From a virus: a stretch of 45,769 nucleotides of DNA. The position numbers and the translations under genes were made by a program. Location: positions 1 through 45,769 of the IMG/VR virus record IMGVR_UViG_3300048026_001249; one strand, given 5' to 3'. Position 1 is the stretch's first letter. Each line of letters opens with the position of its first letter. Positions 16,146-25,000 of this stretch are shown piece after piece. The notes below the pieces were generated by a model that was not told where the DNA came from, made no database searches, and worked only from the letters and a program-made list of their open reading frames with translations.

Positions 16146-17318
16146 ATGACTGAACAAGAAATAACCGTACAACTAAGTGACGATCCATTTGACACAAAGA
16201 CAATAAAGGTACAAGTACCGAAGGGAACTAAATTATTATGTACTGAAATGTATGCTGCTGATGTAATGAAAATGTATGATTTAGCAGATGAAGAAATTAA
16301 AAGATTAACTTTATCTGAAGAAGCTAATAATTATATTACACAAGGAGAAATTACATATATTAAAACCAGGAAAGATATAATTGATGGCGAAGAAGTTGAA
16401 GTTAAAGTAGAAGCCTTGGTTGATATTTCAAAAAAGAATACTGCTGTTTGTATTTTAAACAAAGAATCTAAAGAAATCGTTGATCAATTAGAAGTTGGTA
16501 TGATGGTGGATATTAAAGTAAAGAATTCTAAACAAGGAACTTTATATGCTTCCATCAGTGATGCAATGGATGAAGTAAAACGACAAGAAATTTATAATGC
16601 TATAGGAGATAAGACTATAGGATTTACTGGTAAAGTAAAGGAACTTATACATGGTGGTTACTGGGTAGACGTTGGTGGAGTTCAATGTTTTATGCCAGGT
16701 TCACTAGGAGGTTTAAATAAATTAACTAACTTTGAAAAACTTGTAGGTAAAGAATTAATTGTAATGCCTATAACATATTCTAATGAAAAACAAACAATTG
16801 TAGTATCTCATAGAGAATACTTAAGAACGATGATTCCTTCTGCGGTTGAAAATCTTAGAGAAAATATTAAAGAACATATTACTGGTATTGTAACAGGGGC
16901 TACAAAATTTGGTGTCTTTGCTGAATTTAATGAATGCTTAACAGGTCTTATTCCAAAAAATGAATTGGGTGAAGAAACATTAGAACTATTTGATAAAAGA
17001 GATATTAAACCAGGTGATAAGATAAGTTTTTGGGCTAAAGAAATAATTTCAGAAAGAAAAATTATTTTATCTCAAGCAGGTCCTAAAATAGATTTATGGG
17101 ATGGTGCCGACGAAAAGTATAAACCTATGATGGTTACTGAAGGTAAAGTTACTAAAGTTACTAAGTACGGTGCATTTGTTGAATTAGAAAAAGGCATTAG
17201 TGGCCTAGTACATAAAACTAAATTAAAGAATATTGAACTTAGTAAAGGTGATACTATTAATGTTAAGATTGGAAGTGTTAATGTTAGTGACCGAAAGATT
17301 ACCATGAACTTAGTATAA
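16146..17318 (+). CDS. Ribosomal protein S1-like RNA-binding protein (tandem S1 domains)
   Basis: A 390-residue protein built of S1/OB-fold RNA-binding domains. A 65-residue N-terminal region is followed by a degenerate repeat at about 66-138. Clearer S1 domains lie at 158-226 (GFTGKVKELIHGGYWVDVGG, CFMPGS), 244-312 (HITGIVTGATKFGVFAEF, LTGLIPKNEL, PGDKISFWAKEI) and 328-390 (MVTEGKVTKVTKYGAFVEL, ISGLVHKTKL, KGDTINVKIGSV). Bacterial S1 has four to six such domains and recruits mRNA to the 30S subunit. A phage copy could steer ribosomes to phage messages that lack Shine-Dalgarno sequences, compete for host S1 functions, or act in RNA stability. It is embedded among baseplate genes, so it would be made with late proteins. 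The fold assignment is firm; the role is inference. Other S1-domain proteins (PNPase, RNase E) are excluded by the lack of catalytic domains. Confidence 0.85.
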   Translation: MTEQEITVQLSDDPFDTKTIKVQVPKGTKLLCTEMYAADVMKMYDLADEEIKRLTLSEEANNYITQGEITYIKTRKDIIDGEEVEVKVEALVDISKKNTAVCILNKESKEIVDQLEVGMMVDIKVKNSKQGTLYASISDAMDEVKRQEIYNAIGDKTIGFTGKVKELIHGGYWVDVGGVQCFMPGSLGGLNKLTNFEKLVGKELIVMPITYSNEKQTIVVSHREYLRTMIPSAVENLRENIKEHITGIVTGATKFGVFAEFNECLTGLIPKNELGEETLELFDKRDIKPGDKISFWAKEIISERKIILSQAGPKIDLWDGADEKYKPMMVTEGKVTKVTKYGAFVELEKGISGLVHKTKLKNIELSKGDTINVKIGSVNVSDRKITMNLV

Positions 17319-17322
17319 CCTA

Positions 17323-17357
17323 TATCCTGGTTTGGAATATATAAACAAATCAGGATA
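17323..17357 (+). promoter_or_regulatory. Promoter-like element inside an inverted repeat
   Basis: TATCCTG (17323-17329) and CAGGATA (17351-17357) form a perfect 7-base inverted repeat around AATATATAAACAAAT (17336-17350). The same 15-mer occurs at 43306-43320, and in both cases the ATG follows 10 bases after it. The flanking arms are not present at 43306, so here they could be an operator or an RNA hairpin before the amidoligase-like gene. Confidence 0.5.
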
Positions 17358-17360
17358 AAT

Positions 17361-18659
17361 ATGTATTCTAACGAACAACTTAATGCTATACATTCTTCAA
17401 AGATAGGTTTTGAATTTGAGTTCTTTTCAAATGAAAATCTTGACCTCACTAAGGATGGTTTAAGCAGGGCTTTAAACAAGAAAATCAGAATAGAGGAAAA
17501 GGCACATAGTGACTTTGCTCCAACAGAAGATACTTTTAAATTAGAACCAGATAATTCCGGTGGAACTGGAATGATAGAATTGGTAACTGGACCTTTACCA
17601 TTCGTTGAAGCTAAATTAGTTATGGCTAAAACATTAAAATGGATTAGGGAAAACGGAAAGACTAATGAAAGATGTTCTATTCATATTAACATTGCATTTG
17701 ATGGAAAGAAACTAGGTCCTATTGTTAATATGTCAAAATTAGATGTAGGTAAATTTGTACTTAATTTTGATGAAAGCAAAGTATATGAAGCTTTCCCAAA
17801 TAGAAAAGATTCTGTTTATGCAAAATCAATAAAATTTATTGTACCTTTGAGTGGAATGACTCAACCATCACCAGAAAAAAATCTTTGGAAAAACTATATG
17901 TTTGTTAAAGAGAAGTATTATGGTATTAATTTTGAGAAGCTACAAAAAGGCTATATTGAATTTAGATATCTTGGTGGTGCTGATTATGAAAAGAAGTATT
18001 CTACAATACTTTCAATGACCGAGCATTTTATTACTTCATTATATGAAACGTTAGTTAACCCACAATATAACGAAACAGATTTAAAAGTTTTAGATAAGAT
18101 TTTAGAAAAACATAAAACTGTTATTGAATCTTACCGAACATATTCTTCGTTTAAAGAAAAGTTTCCGAACATTCATTTAATGATTGACCTCCAAACATAT
18201 GATCAAATTGTTGAAATGTATTATCCTAAAATTAGAGAAAAGATTTTTGATTTAATTACAAAGGCTGATATGAATGAAGGTTTAATTAATTATGATGCTG
18301 ATACTGGTAGAATGCAAATAAAGGATGCCAAATTAATGAGGTGTTTTGAAATAAGCGGAGTTGATATTGTAGATTCTGTTATTCAAGGTAACATAGTTAA
18401 CTGTGATATCTTTGGTTGTGATTTAAAGAATGCATCTGTATTTGAATCAAATCTTTTTGGTGCCACTGTAGCTGAAGATTGTAAAATAGAAGAATCTTAT
18501 GTAAGTAGAAATGTTGTATGCCAGGACAGTTATGTATTTGGTAAGAGAGGAGTTTTTAGCGGAGAAATGATTGGTGGCATTTTTAGACATGGGCGAGCAA
18601 CAAAACTTGCAAGGTTTGGTGATAAAACCGAAGTAATAGAAATAGAAAAAATTAAGTAA
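17361..18659 (+). CDS. Amidoligase-like enzyme with C-terminal pentapeptide-like region
   Basis: A 432-residue protein. The N-terminal 300 residues carry the hallmarks of the glutamine-synthetase-fold amidoligase family (COOH-NH2 ligases): GFEFEF at residues 16-21 (metal/ATP-binding glutamates), ELVTGPLPF at 73-81, CSIHINIAF at 105-113, and YIEFRYLGG at about 198-206. Members join a carboxylate to an amine using ATP, for example in peptide modification or cell-wall and virion cross-links. Residues about 322-397 (ISGVDIVDSVIQGNIVNCDI, GCDLKNASVFESNLFGATV, CKIEESYVSRNVVCQDSYV) have five-residue periodicity typical of a right-handed beta-helix or pentapeptide-repeat solenoid. It lies between the S1-like gene and a structural gene (4-base gap). 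The substrate is unknown. The catalytic assignment rests on motif order and would need structure-based comparison. Confidence 0.65.
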   Translation: MYSNEQLNAIHSSKIGFEFEFFSNENLDLTKDGLSRALNKKIRIEEKAHSDFAPTEDTFKLEPDNSGGTGMIELVTGPLPFVEAKLVMAKTLKWIRENGKTNERCSIHINIAFDGKKLGPIVNMSKLDVGKFVLNFDESKVYEAFPNRKDSVYAKSIKFIVPLSGMTQPSPEKNLWKNYMFVKEKYYGINFEKLQKGYIEFRYLGGADYEKKYSTILSMTEHFITSLYETLVNPQYNETDLKVLDKILEKHKTVIESYRTYSSFKEKFPNIHLMIDLQTYDQIVEMYYPKIREKIFDLITKADMNEGLINYDADTGRMQIKDAKLMRCFEISGVDIVDSVIQGNIVNCDIFGCDLKNASVFESNLFGATVAEDCKIEESYVSRNVVCQDSYVFGKRGVFSGEMIGGIFRHGRATKLARFGDKTEVIEIEKIK

Positions 18660-18663
18660 AGAT

Positions 18664-19530
18664 ATGGCTAGGAACAAAACTTGGTGTAACCCAGATTCAC
18701 AAGAATGTTTGGACGCATTGATTAAAGAAATTAACGATGACTTAACAGTAGGTTGTCAGATACCTTTTACAGTACCTAAAAAAGAATTGGCTCATATTAT
18801 AAATAGGGCTAAAGATTATTTTTATAAAATATATGAAGACAGTGTAGAAGAAATGTTTATTGCTTTACCTAGATCTGCATGGCAAGAAAAAGATTTTAGA
18901 CAAGGTATTAGTCATAATGATACTAGTGGCGCTGATCATAATAAGTTATCAGAAAAGGATGTAAATAATCCTAGAGGTGTTGTAAAAATGCCTCCAACTG
19001 TTTGGGCAGTAAATAATGTATTTCAAATAGGTGGATTTTCTGGTGAAGACGGTGGTTTTGGTAGTAATTCATTTTCAGCTGGTGATGTTGACTTTTCATT
19101 AGATAAATTTATATACTCTGATGTATATGGTGCAGGGATAGGTTCTGAAGAATTAATGTACTATGTAATAAATTCAAAATATATTGATAACGCAAGACAG
19201 GCTTTACAGGCTCAGATATCATACAGTTATAATAGACTAACTAAAAAATTCAGATTTCAGGGAGAGTTACCTAAATATGGTGCATGCATATTTCAGGTTT
19301 ATAATACTATTCCTGATTGTGATCTTTTTCAAGATGAGGCATTTATAAGATACTGTATTGGTATGGCTAAAATCCAATTAGCTAGAATAGTTGGAACCTT
19401 TACATTTAATTTACCTGGTAATATTACAATTAACTATGACTTAATTTCAGGCGAGGGCCGTGAAGAAGTTGATGCTGTAGTAGAAGAGATAAAAGGTGAT
19501 GAAGGTGTTGATTACTTTTTCACAGGATAA
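18664..19530 (+). CDS. Virion structural protein, unassigned
   Basis: A 288-residue protein of unknown exact function. N-terminal helices (QECLDALIKEINDDLTVG, KELAHIINRAKDYFYKIYED) are followed by a loop region containing MPPTVWAVNNVFQIGGFSG. The C-terminal domain reads ALQAQISYSYNRLTKKFRFQ, ACIFQVYNTIPDCDLFQDEAF, ARIVGTFTFNLPGNITINYD. The last element, a strand-rich L-P-G-N-I-T-I-N-Y-D followed by an acidic helix, looks like a compact alpha/beta virion domain. The gene stands directly before gp25- and gp6-like genes, supporting a baseplate or neck role, but I do not recognise a T4 counterpart. It ends 57 bases before gp25 with no overlap. Confidence 0.55.
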   Translation: MARNKTWCNPDSQECLDALIKEINDDLTVGCQIPFTVPKKELAHIINRAKDYFYKIYEDSVEEMFIALPRSAWQEKDFRQGISHNDTSGADHNKLSEKDVNNPRGVVKMPPTVWAVNNVFQIGGFSGEDGGFGSNSFSAGDVDFSLDKFIYSDVYGAGIGSEELMYYVINSKYIDNARQALQAQISYSYNRLTKKFRFQGELPKYGACIFQVYNTIPDCDLFQDEAFIRYCIGMAKIQLARIVGTFTFNLPGNITINYDLISGEGREEVDAVVEEIKGDEGVDYFFTG

Positions 19531-19559
19531 AATATAATCTAAGACCCTCAAAAAATGTA

Positions 19560-19586
19560 GAGAATATATAATAAAAGAATATTCTC
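19560..19586 (+). promoter_or_regulatory. Promoter-like element forming an inverted repeat before gp25
   Basis: GAGAATAT (19560-19567) and ATATTCTC (19579-19586) are a perfect 8-base inverted repeat with an 11-base loop. GAATATATA starts at 19562, 26 bases before the ATG, matching the spacing of the other promoter-like elements. The left arm of the repeat overlaps the promoter-like core itself, so binding of a regulator or RNA folding could block it. Confidence 0.5.
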
Positions 19587-19587
19587 A

Positions 19588-19953
19588 ATGATTAAAGAAA
19601 TATACAGTAGAGATGTGGATGCCCCAAAATACAATGATGATGTAATTGAGGTAACAGATGAGCTACAACAACTTATTCTGAAGATAGAAAACTGTTTATT
19701 TACAAGACAAGGTGATGTTCTAGGTGCTCCTAATTTAGGATGTAATTTAGATGATCTTGTCTTTTCTTTGGTTTTAAATGAATCTGTAATTGCTCAAAAG
19801 ATTAATAGTCAGATTCAATCATATTGCTTAAACAGTAGCAGTTCTCAATTTGGTGTTGATACGAGAGTAAGTTTTTACAGCACAATTGAAAGGAACGGTT
19901 GTTTGGTTGATATTTATGTAAACGAACAAAGAGTCATTGGGGCTTTATTTTAA
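19588..19953 (+). CDS. Baseplate wedge protein gp25-like
   Basis: A 121-residue homologue of the gp25/GpW family, a small wedge protein whose fold is shared with type VI secretion TssE and which helps link the wedge to the sheath. ENCLFTRQGDVLGAPNLGCNLDDLVF (residues about 34-59) matches the family core, in which T4 has TTRKGSRPFDPEFGCDLSD. The usual E-P-R/D-P-E motif is replaced by GAPNLG, so the conserved acidic residue there is lost, although the G-C-N-L-D-D helix start is kept. The C-terminal strands VSFYSTIERNGCLVDIYVN fit the family. It is placed directly before the gp6-like gene, as in many myophages. T4 gp25 is 132 residues. Confidence 0.88.
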   Translation: MIKEIYSRDVDAPKYNDDVIEVTDELQQLILKIENCLFTRQGDVLGAPNLGCNLDDLVFSLVLNESVIAQKINSQIQSYCLNSSSSQFGVDTRVSFYSTIERNGCLVDIYVNEQRVIGALF

Positions 19954-19967
19954 AAATAGAATAGTTG

Positions 19968-21824
19968 ATGTCATTTTTTAGTAAAACACGAATTAAAGCA
20001 ACAGAGTTATTCTTTGATGCATTCCAATATTTACAGCGCCAATACGAACAAGCTGGTGAAGTATTTACCCCTGCATCACCGTTCGGTCAAATACTTACCG
20101 TTGTTGCTAACTTAGGCGAGCTTATTATGTTTTACATAGAAGCTGTTGCAACGGAGCTTAATATTAGTAGAGCCAGAAATATAGAATCCATCTACGGTCT
20201 TTCAAGATTAACAGGGCACGATCCTACTAGAGGAATATCAGCACAAGGTATCATAGGACTTAGACTTAATACATCTGCATCTACTTTAGTTGAAGGTGAT
20301 TATGTACAAATACTTAATTATGCTGAATGTGAGATAGGGCAAAACAGTTTGTCATATTTTATAAAATTTGATAGTGATTATATTAGATTAGAAAAATCTA
20401 CAAGGCAGTTTGTAAATGTAGAGTTAATACAAGGTGAAATTGAAGACCAAACATTTACAGGTACTGGTGAGGATTTACAGAGTTATAATCTAACCACAAA
20501 AGATCCTACTGATCAATATATGGTAGATGTTCATGTTGATGGTAAATTATGGAAAAATGTAAATTCATTATATGACATGAATAATGGCGAGGAAACTGTA
20601 ATGGTTAAAACTAGTGTAAATGGAGGTTTAACAATTTTCTTTGGTAACAAACAATTTGGTCAACCGCCTGCCCTAGGATCTATTATTAAAGTTACTTATG
20701 TAAAGACTAGAGGATCAGCTGGTAATATTGGAGGTAAAAATTTAGATATTAAGTTTAAAGATCCTGCAACAGATCCTACTGGTCAGGATGTTGATCTTAA
20801 TGAAGTACTATCATTAAACATTGTAAGAAACCCTATGTTTGGATCTGATAGTGAAGATCCAGCTTTTACTAGGCTGATTGCACCTTACCAAAGTAATTCA
20901 TTTGTATTGGCAAACCCAAATAACTACATTTATTATTTAAGTAAATATGATTTCTTTTCTTTTGTAGATGCCTATAATACAAAGGATGATGAATATTTAG
21001 ATGATGATAATATTGTATACTTATTTTTAATACCTAACATTGCTAAGAAGATAACTAGTGATAAGGATTATTTTAATGTACCGGTAGAAGAATTCTCTAT
21101 GACACCTGATGAAAAGGAAATGGTATATGAAATATTAAACCAGAGCGGTAGACAGATCGTTACTGCTGAGGTTAGAATTAATGACCCAATAATTAAAAGG
21201 TATGCGCTGAACATTGTAATAAGATATGTAGAAGGTTTTGATAAAGATGAAATACATGCAGCTATAAGAGAACAATTGAGTACTTATTTTATATACATTA
21301 ATAGAAGAGATAGAATTCCTAGATCGGATATTATTTCAATTATTGAAAATGTAGATGGTGTAGATTCAGTAAATGTATTCTTTATCTCAGAAGAAAATGA
21401 AAAAGCAATCAGAGATGGGTTTTATGAAGTACCAACATACGGCACAGATCCGGTAACAGACCAAAAAGTATTAATAGAAAGTAAAAAGGTTGAGATCAAA
21501 GAAGGAGAAGATCCTCAACTAGGATTAGATGAATTTGGTGATGTCGTTATCGGCCCTGAAGATTTAGCAATAGTAAGAGGCGGTTGGGAAGATCGTAACG
21601 GTACATTCTATGAAGCAACACCAAACAAAAATGGTATAAGTTCTCTTAATATATTCTTTAAAGGTACTATTCCAAATAACCTTTATAATAAAACTCAACA
21701 ATCTAAGTTTCAAGATTTAAAGAGAAATAGAGGTACTACTATTGCAACATCAGGAAATTCAAGAAGTACAAATACTGGAAGGTTAAAAGATAACCCAACA
21801 CTAAAAGCAATACAAGGAAAGTAA
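19968..21824 (+). CDS. Baseplate wedge protein gp6-like (baseplate J family)
   Basis: A 618-residue homologue of T4 gp6 (660), which forms the ring of dimers around the hub. The N-terminal helix pair (TRIKATELFFDAFQYLQRQYE, ILTVVANLGELIMFYIEAVA) is followed by NISRARNIESIYGLSRLTGHDPTR. This is the region that begins baseplate J-type proteins (helix, then a G-x-x-P-x-R/x-A turn). The middle contains VDVHVDGKLWKNVNSLYDM and LTIFFGNKQFGQPPALGSIIKVTYVKTRGSAGNIG, the classic F-G-x-x-x-F-G-x-x-P-x-x-G-x-x-I-x-V-x-Y core. The C-terminal domain holds EIHAAIREQLSTYFIYINR and IPRSDIISIIENVDGVDSVNVFF, which matches the family's ring-contact helices. The ATG at 19968 was chosen over a TTG three bases earlier. 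The gap to gp25 is 14 bases. Confidence 0.88.
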   Translation: MSFFSKTRIKATELFFDAFQYLQRQYEQAGEVFTPASPFGQILTVVANLGELIMFYIEAVATELNISRARNIESIYGLSRLTGHDPTRGISAQGIIGLRLNTSASTLVEGDYVQILNYAECEIGQNSLSYFIKFDSDYIRLEKSTRQFVNVELIQGEIEDQTFTGTGEDLQSYNLTTKDPTDQYMVDVHVDGKLWKNVNSLYDMNNGEETVMVKTSVNGGLTIFFGNKQFGQPPALGSIIKVTYVKTRGSAGNIGGKNLDIKFKDPATDPTGQDVDLNEVLSLNIVRNPMFGSDSEDPAFTRLIAPYQSNSFVLANPNNYIYYLSKYDFFSFVDAYNTKDDEYLDDDNIVYLFLIPNIAKKITSDKDYFNVPVEEFSMTPDEKEMVYEILNQSGRQIVTAEVRINDPIIKRYALNIVIRYVEGFDKDEIHAAIREQLSTYFIYINRRDRIPRSDIISIIENVDGVDSVNVFFISEENEKAIRDGFYEVPTYGTDPVTDQKVLIESKKVEIKEGEDPQLGLDEFGDVVIGPEDLAIVRGGWEDRNGTFYEATPNKNGISSLNIFFKGTIPNNLYNKTQQSKFQDLKRNRGTTIATSGNSRSTNTGRLKDNPTLKAIQGK

Positions 21825-21825
21825 T

Positions 21826-22095
21826 ATGAATAAGTTTACAGAAAAAAGGACAGGTATGCCAAGCGTTTATAAAGCAACTTATGAGGAAGGTTGGATTCTT
21901 AAAAACCAAGGTAATGACTATAATGAAAATTTAATGAGAAATTCGTTTTCTAATTATATGTTTAGAAATGAAAGACTTGGTACCTTTATAGATTCTTATT
22001 TAAAACCTATCATGACATTTTGGATTAATAAAGTTAAGTACCTTAGAATATATTATAATTTTGGAGTACCTAAAGATTATCAAAAAATAAACTAA
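21826..22095 (+). CDS. Small hypothetical protein between gp6-like and large wedge gene
   Basis: Unrecognised 89-residue basic protein with many aromatic residues (YKATYEEGWILKNQG, SFSNYMFRNERLGTFI, YLRIYYNFGVPKDYQK). No membrane segment or motif is seen. It begins one base after the gp6-like stop and ends one base before the next gene, so it is certainly translated in the same operon. Co-location with wedge genes suggests a small baseplate or assembly component, without direct evidence. Confidence 0.62.
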   Translation: MNKFTEKRTGMPSVYKATYEEGWILKNQGNDYNENLMRNSFSNYMFRNERLGTFIDSYLKPIMTFWINKVKYLRIYYNFGVPKDYQKIN

Positions 22096-22096
22096 G

Positions 22097-25000
22097 ATGG
22101 CTAACAACTGGCAATATTTGAATTTCTTTGATAAGAATGGAAAGAATTATAATTTTGAATATGATTCTTCTTCCGATAGGTGGTATGGGTCTATTTATTT
22201 ACCTGAGGTATCTATTGGTTTATTTGAAGTAGGTCAAATATTTATTCTCCAGGAATTTATAAATAAAAATACCAACACCAAGCAGTTTGGGTTTCCACAT
22301 GGGTTAGAGGTAGTAACAGGAACTACTGGCTCTACAAATGGAATATGCAATTGGTTAGTAGACTGGGAAACTTCTAACCCTACAGAAATTTTATTATTTC
22401 AATTTAATACAGATTTTAATACAGGTACACAAAGTGCATTGGTACAAGAACAGGATGGGCCACCTTTGCAAATTTTATCAGAATTACAAATATCGTTAGA
22501 CGGTGATCCTAGTTATGCGGTTAGCCCAGAAGGATATATCATTACAGATAAAATTAGATCTGAGGCATTACAGATTAACTTGGCAATAAGATCTGAAACT
22601 GAAAATACTTTTAAAAGAACATTATTAATCAAAGATGAATGCACAGATACAATTATTGCTGAAGTTTTGGTTTGGGGTGAAACTATCGGTGAGGATGAAA
22701 GATTATCGGTAATGACTCAGAATATGGGTTATAATATTTTGGAATCAGATAGTGACATATTTAGAAATACTAATATAAAGGAATTATTACCTGATTTTGA
22801 GGAAGTAAATTTAAAGAGAAAAGAAATAATGTTAGAAGGCTCTAATGTTTATCCTTTCATAGGTTCTTACAAGGGACTTATTAATGCTATTAAATTTTTC
22901 GGATATGATACCTTACAAGTAAAAGAGTTTTGGAAAAATGTTGATGCCAATTCACCACAGTTTGGTAAATACATACAAAGTAATAATATTGCTTTATTTG
23001 ATCCTGTAGTTAATTATAATGATAGGTCAATAACATTACCTAATAAAAAATTTAGAAAAACTAGTTTATTTAGTTTAGTTTATAGAATTAATGAAATTAT
23101 TCCTGATAGATACGATGAAGAAGATCTACCTTTAACTGAAGAAAATTATGATTTTACTATTGAGGAAATTCTGTTAAAGTTATTTGGTCTTAAGAAAAAA
23201 TTAGAAAATGAATTTTTACCTTTAAACGCTAGAATTAAAGATATTACAGGTGAGGCTGACTTCTTTGGTTTATTAGAGGTTGTAAATACTTTAAGCAGAA
23301 ATGATAAAAAAGAGATAACTGCAGGTATTGATGCAAGTTTTAAATTATCAACAGATGATTGTATTTACATGGAAGATCTTAGATCATTTAGTTCTTTTTG
23401 TCTAGCATCTGAAGCAATTGTAGATGAAGCAATTATTAATTATTGTAATGCATATATTGCACCTCTTAATTCTGCAAATAATATAGGAAGAAATATTGTA
23501 ATAGGTCCAATTAATACAGGTACTGATTATCCACCATCACCAATAGGGCCTGATTTTAATGGCCCTCTAGGAGAACCGTTTGATGGGAGTAATGTTACTG
23601 TGCAAGGTTTAGCTGATGCATTTCTAGCTTACTTTACAAGATATGCACCTAAACTTAATAGAGTAGGTGCGTGGCCAGATGGGGAATCATCATATTATTT
23701 ACCGGATAAGCCTGGTATTCCTGTTGGTGCCATGACAGTATTAGAAAATACTTCATTTAATAATATTACATGGGATAATGTGGATTCAACATGGAATCAA
23801 TTAAATGATGCTAATAAATTTTTTACTTTTGATATTGATCCACAAGGAGTAACCGCTGGGGATGTTTTTACTATTAATGATCCTATTACAAATACAGGTG
23901 CTACTTATACAGCTTTACCTGGTGATACTGAAACTGATGTTAGAAATGAACTCTATAATCAGTTAATAGCATTAAAGACTACATTCATTGACCCATGGGT
24001 GTTTTGGGATATATCAAAAGAGACTGGAGTAACTGGAGATGTGATTAGATTATTTGGTCAAAACGTAGACAGATTAACTCTAACTTGTGAATCTGCCTAT
24101 GGTTCTGAATTATTGTTTAATCAATTACCTGGTGAAACATTATTTACATGGGATGGGATTGAGCGAGGTAACTTTGAGGAAATAGAATGGACTATACATA
24201 AGGAAGCTACTGATGTTTCACCGGAATACTTCAGGGTATTTAGAGGCCCATTATCCCAGTATAATAAACTCCCATTAATATTACCGTATGTTGGAATTTA
24301 TAGTGTAGAAATGAAACTCTATGACCTATATAATAACATTTCATCGCACGTTAAGAATGATTTTATTTGTGTTGAAAGTAGAGAAGTAGAATATTCAGGA
24401 TGGTATCAATCCAGAAAGGAAAACTATACTTGGAATAGCGAAGCAAAATATATTTGGAATAATTATGGATCTTTATGGAATTTACCTATAGAACCTAAAA
24501 TAACATGGGAAGAAGAAACTCCTAGTTTATATGCATCTCTTGATAGAGTTAATGCTATTTTAAATAATTTTGGTTTAGGTTCTTCTCCTGATTTTCAATT
24601 ATTAAATTACCAAGATGATGGTAAGGCTAGTTTTTCTGGTCCATATAGATGGGATAATTTAAATGTAGGTGGATGGAATGATACATATCATCTGTGGTGG
24701 GATATGACAAGTACGACAGGTGATACTCCTGCTTTCTTTCAATTTAAAGAAGTTGTGCCTGAAACATATTTAAAAATTACAGATGTTAATGGTGAAACCG
24801 CAGAGCATTATTTTGATATAAATACTACTACATTAGCACAAGCAGCAGCAGGCTTAAATACTAGTACAAATAGAATTATTAATAAGTATGTTTATAATGT
24901 AGTCTACGATGCTTCTAGTAACCAAAAATTTATACAAGCGGTCTGTAGATATTTCGGTGTACATGGTGATTGGTTATATATTGATATTATACACGCAAAC

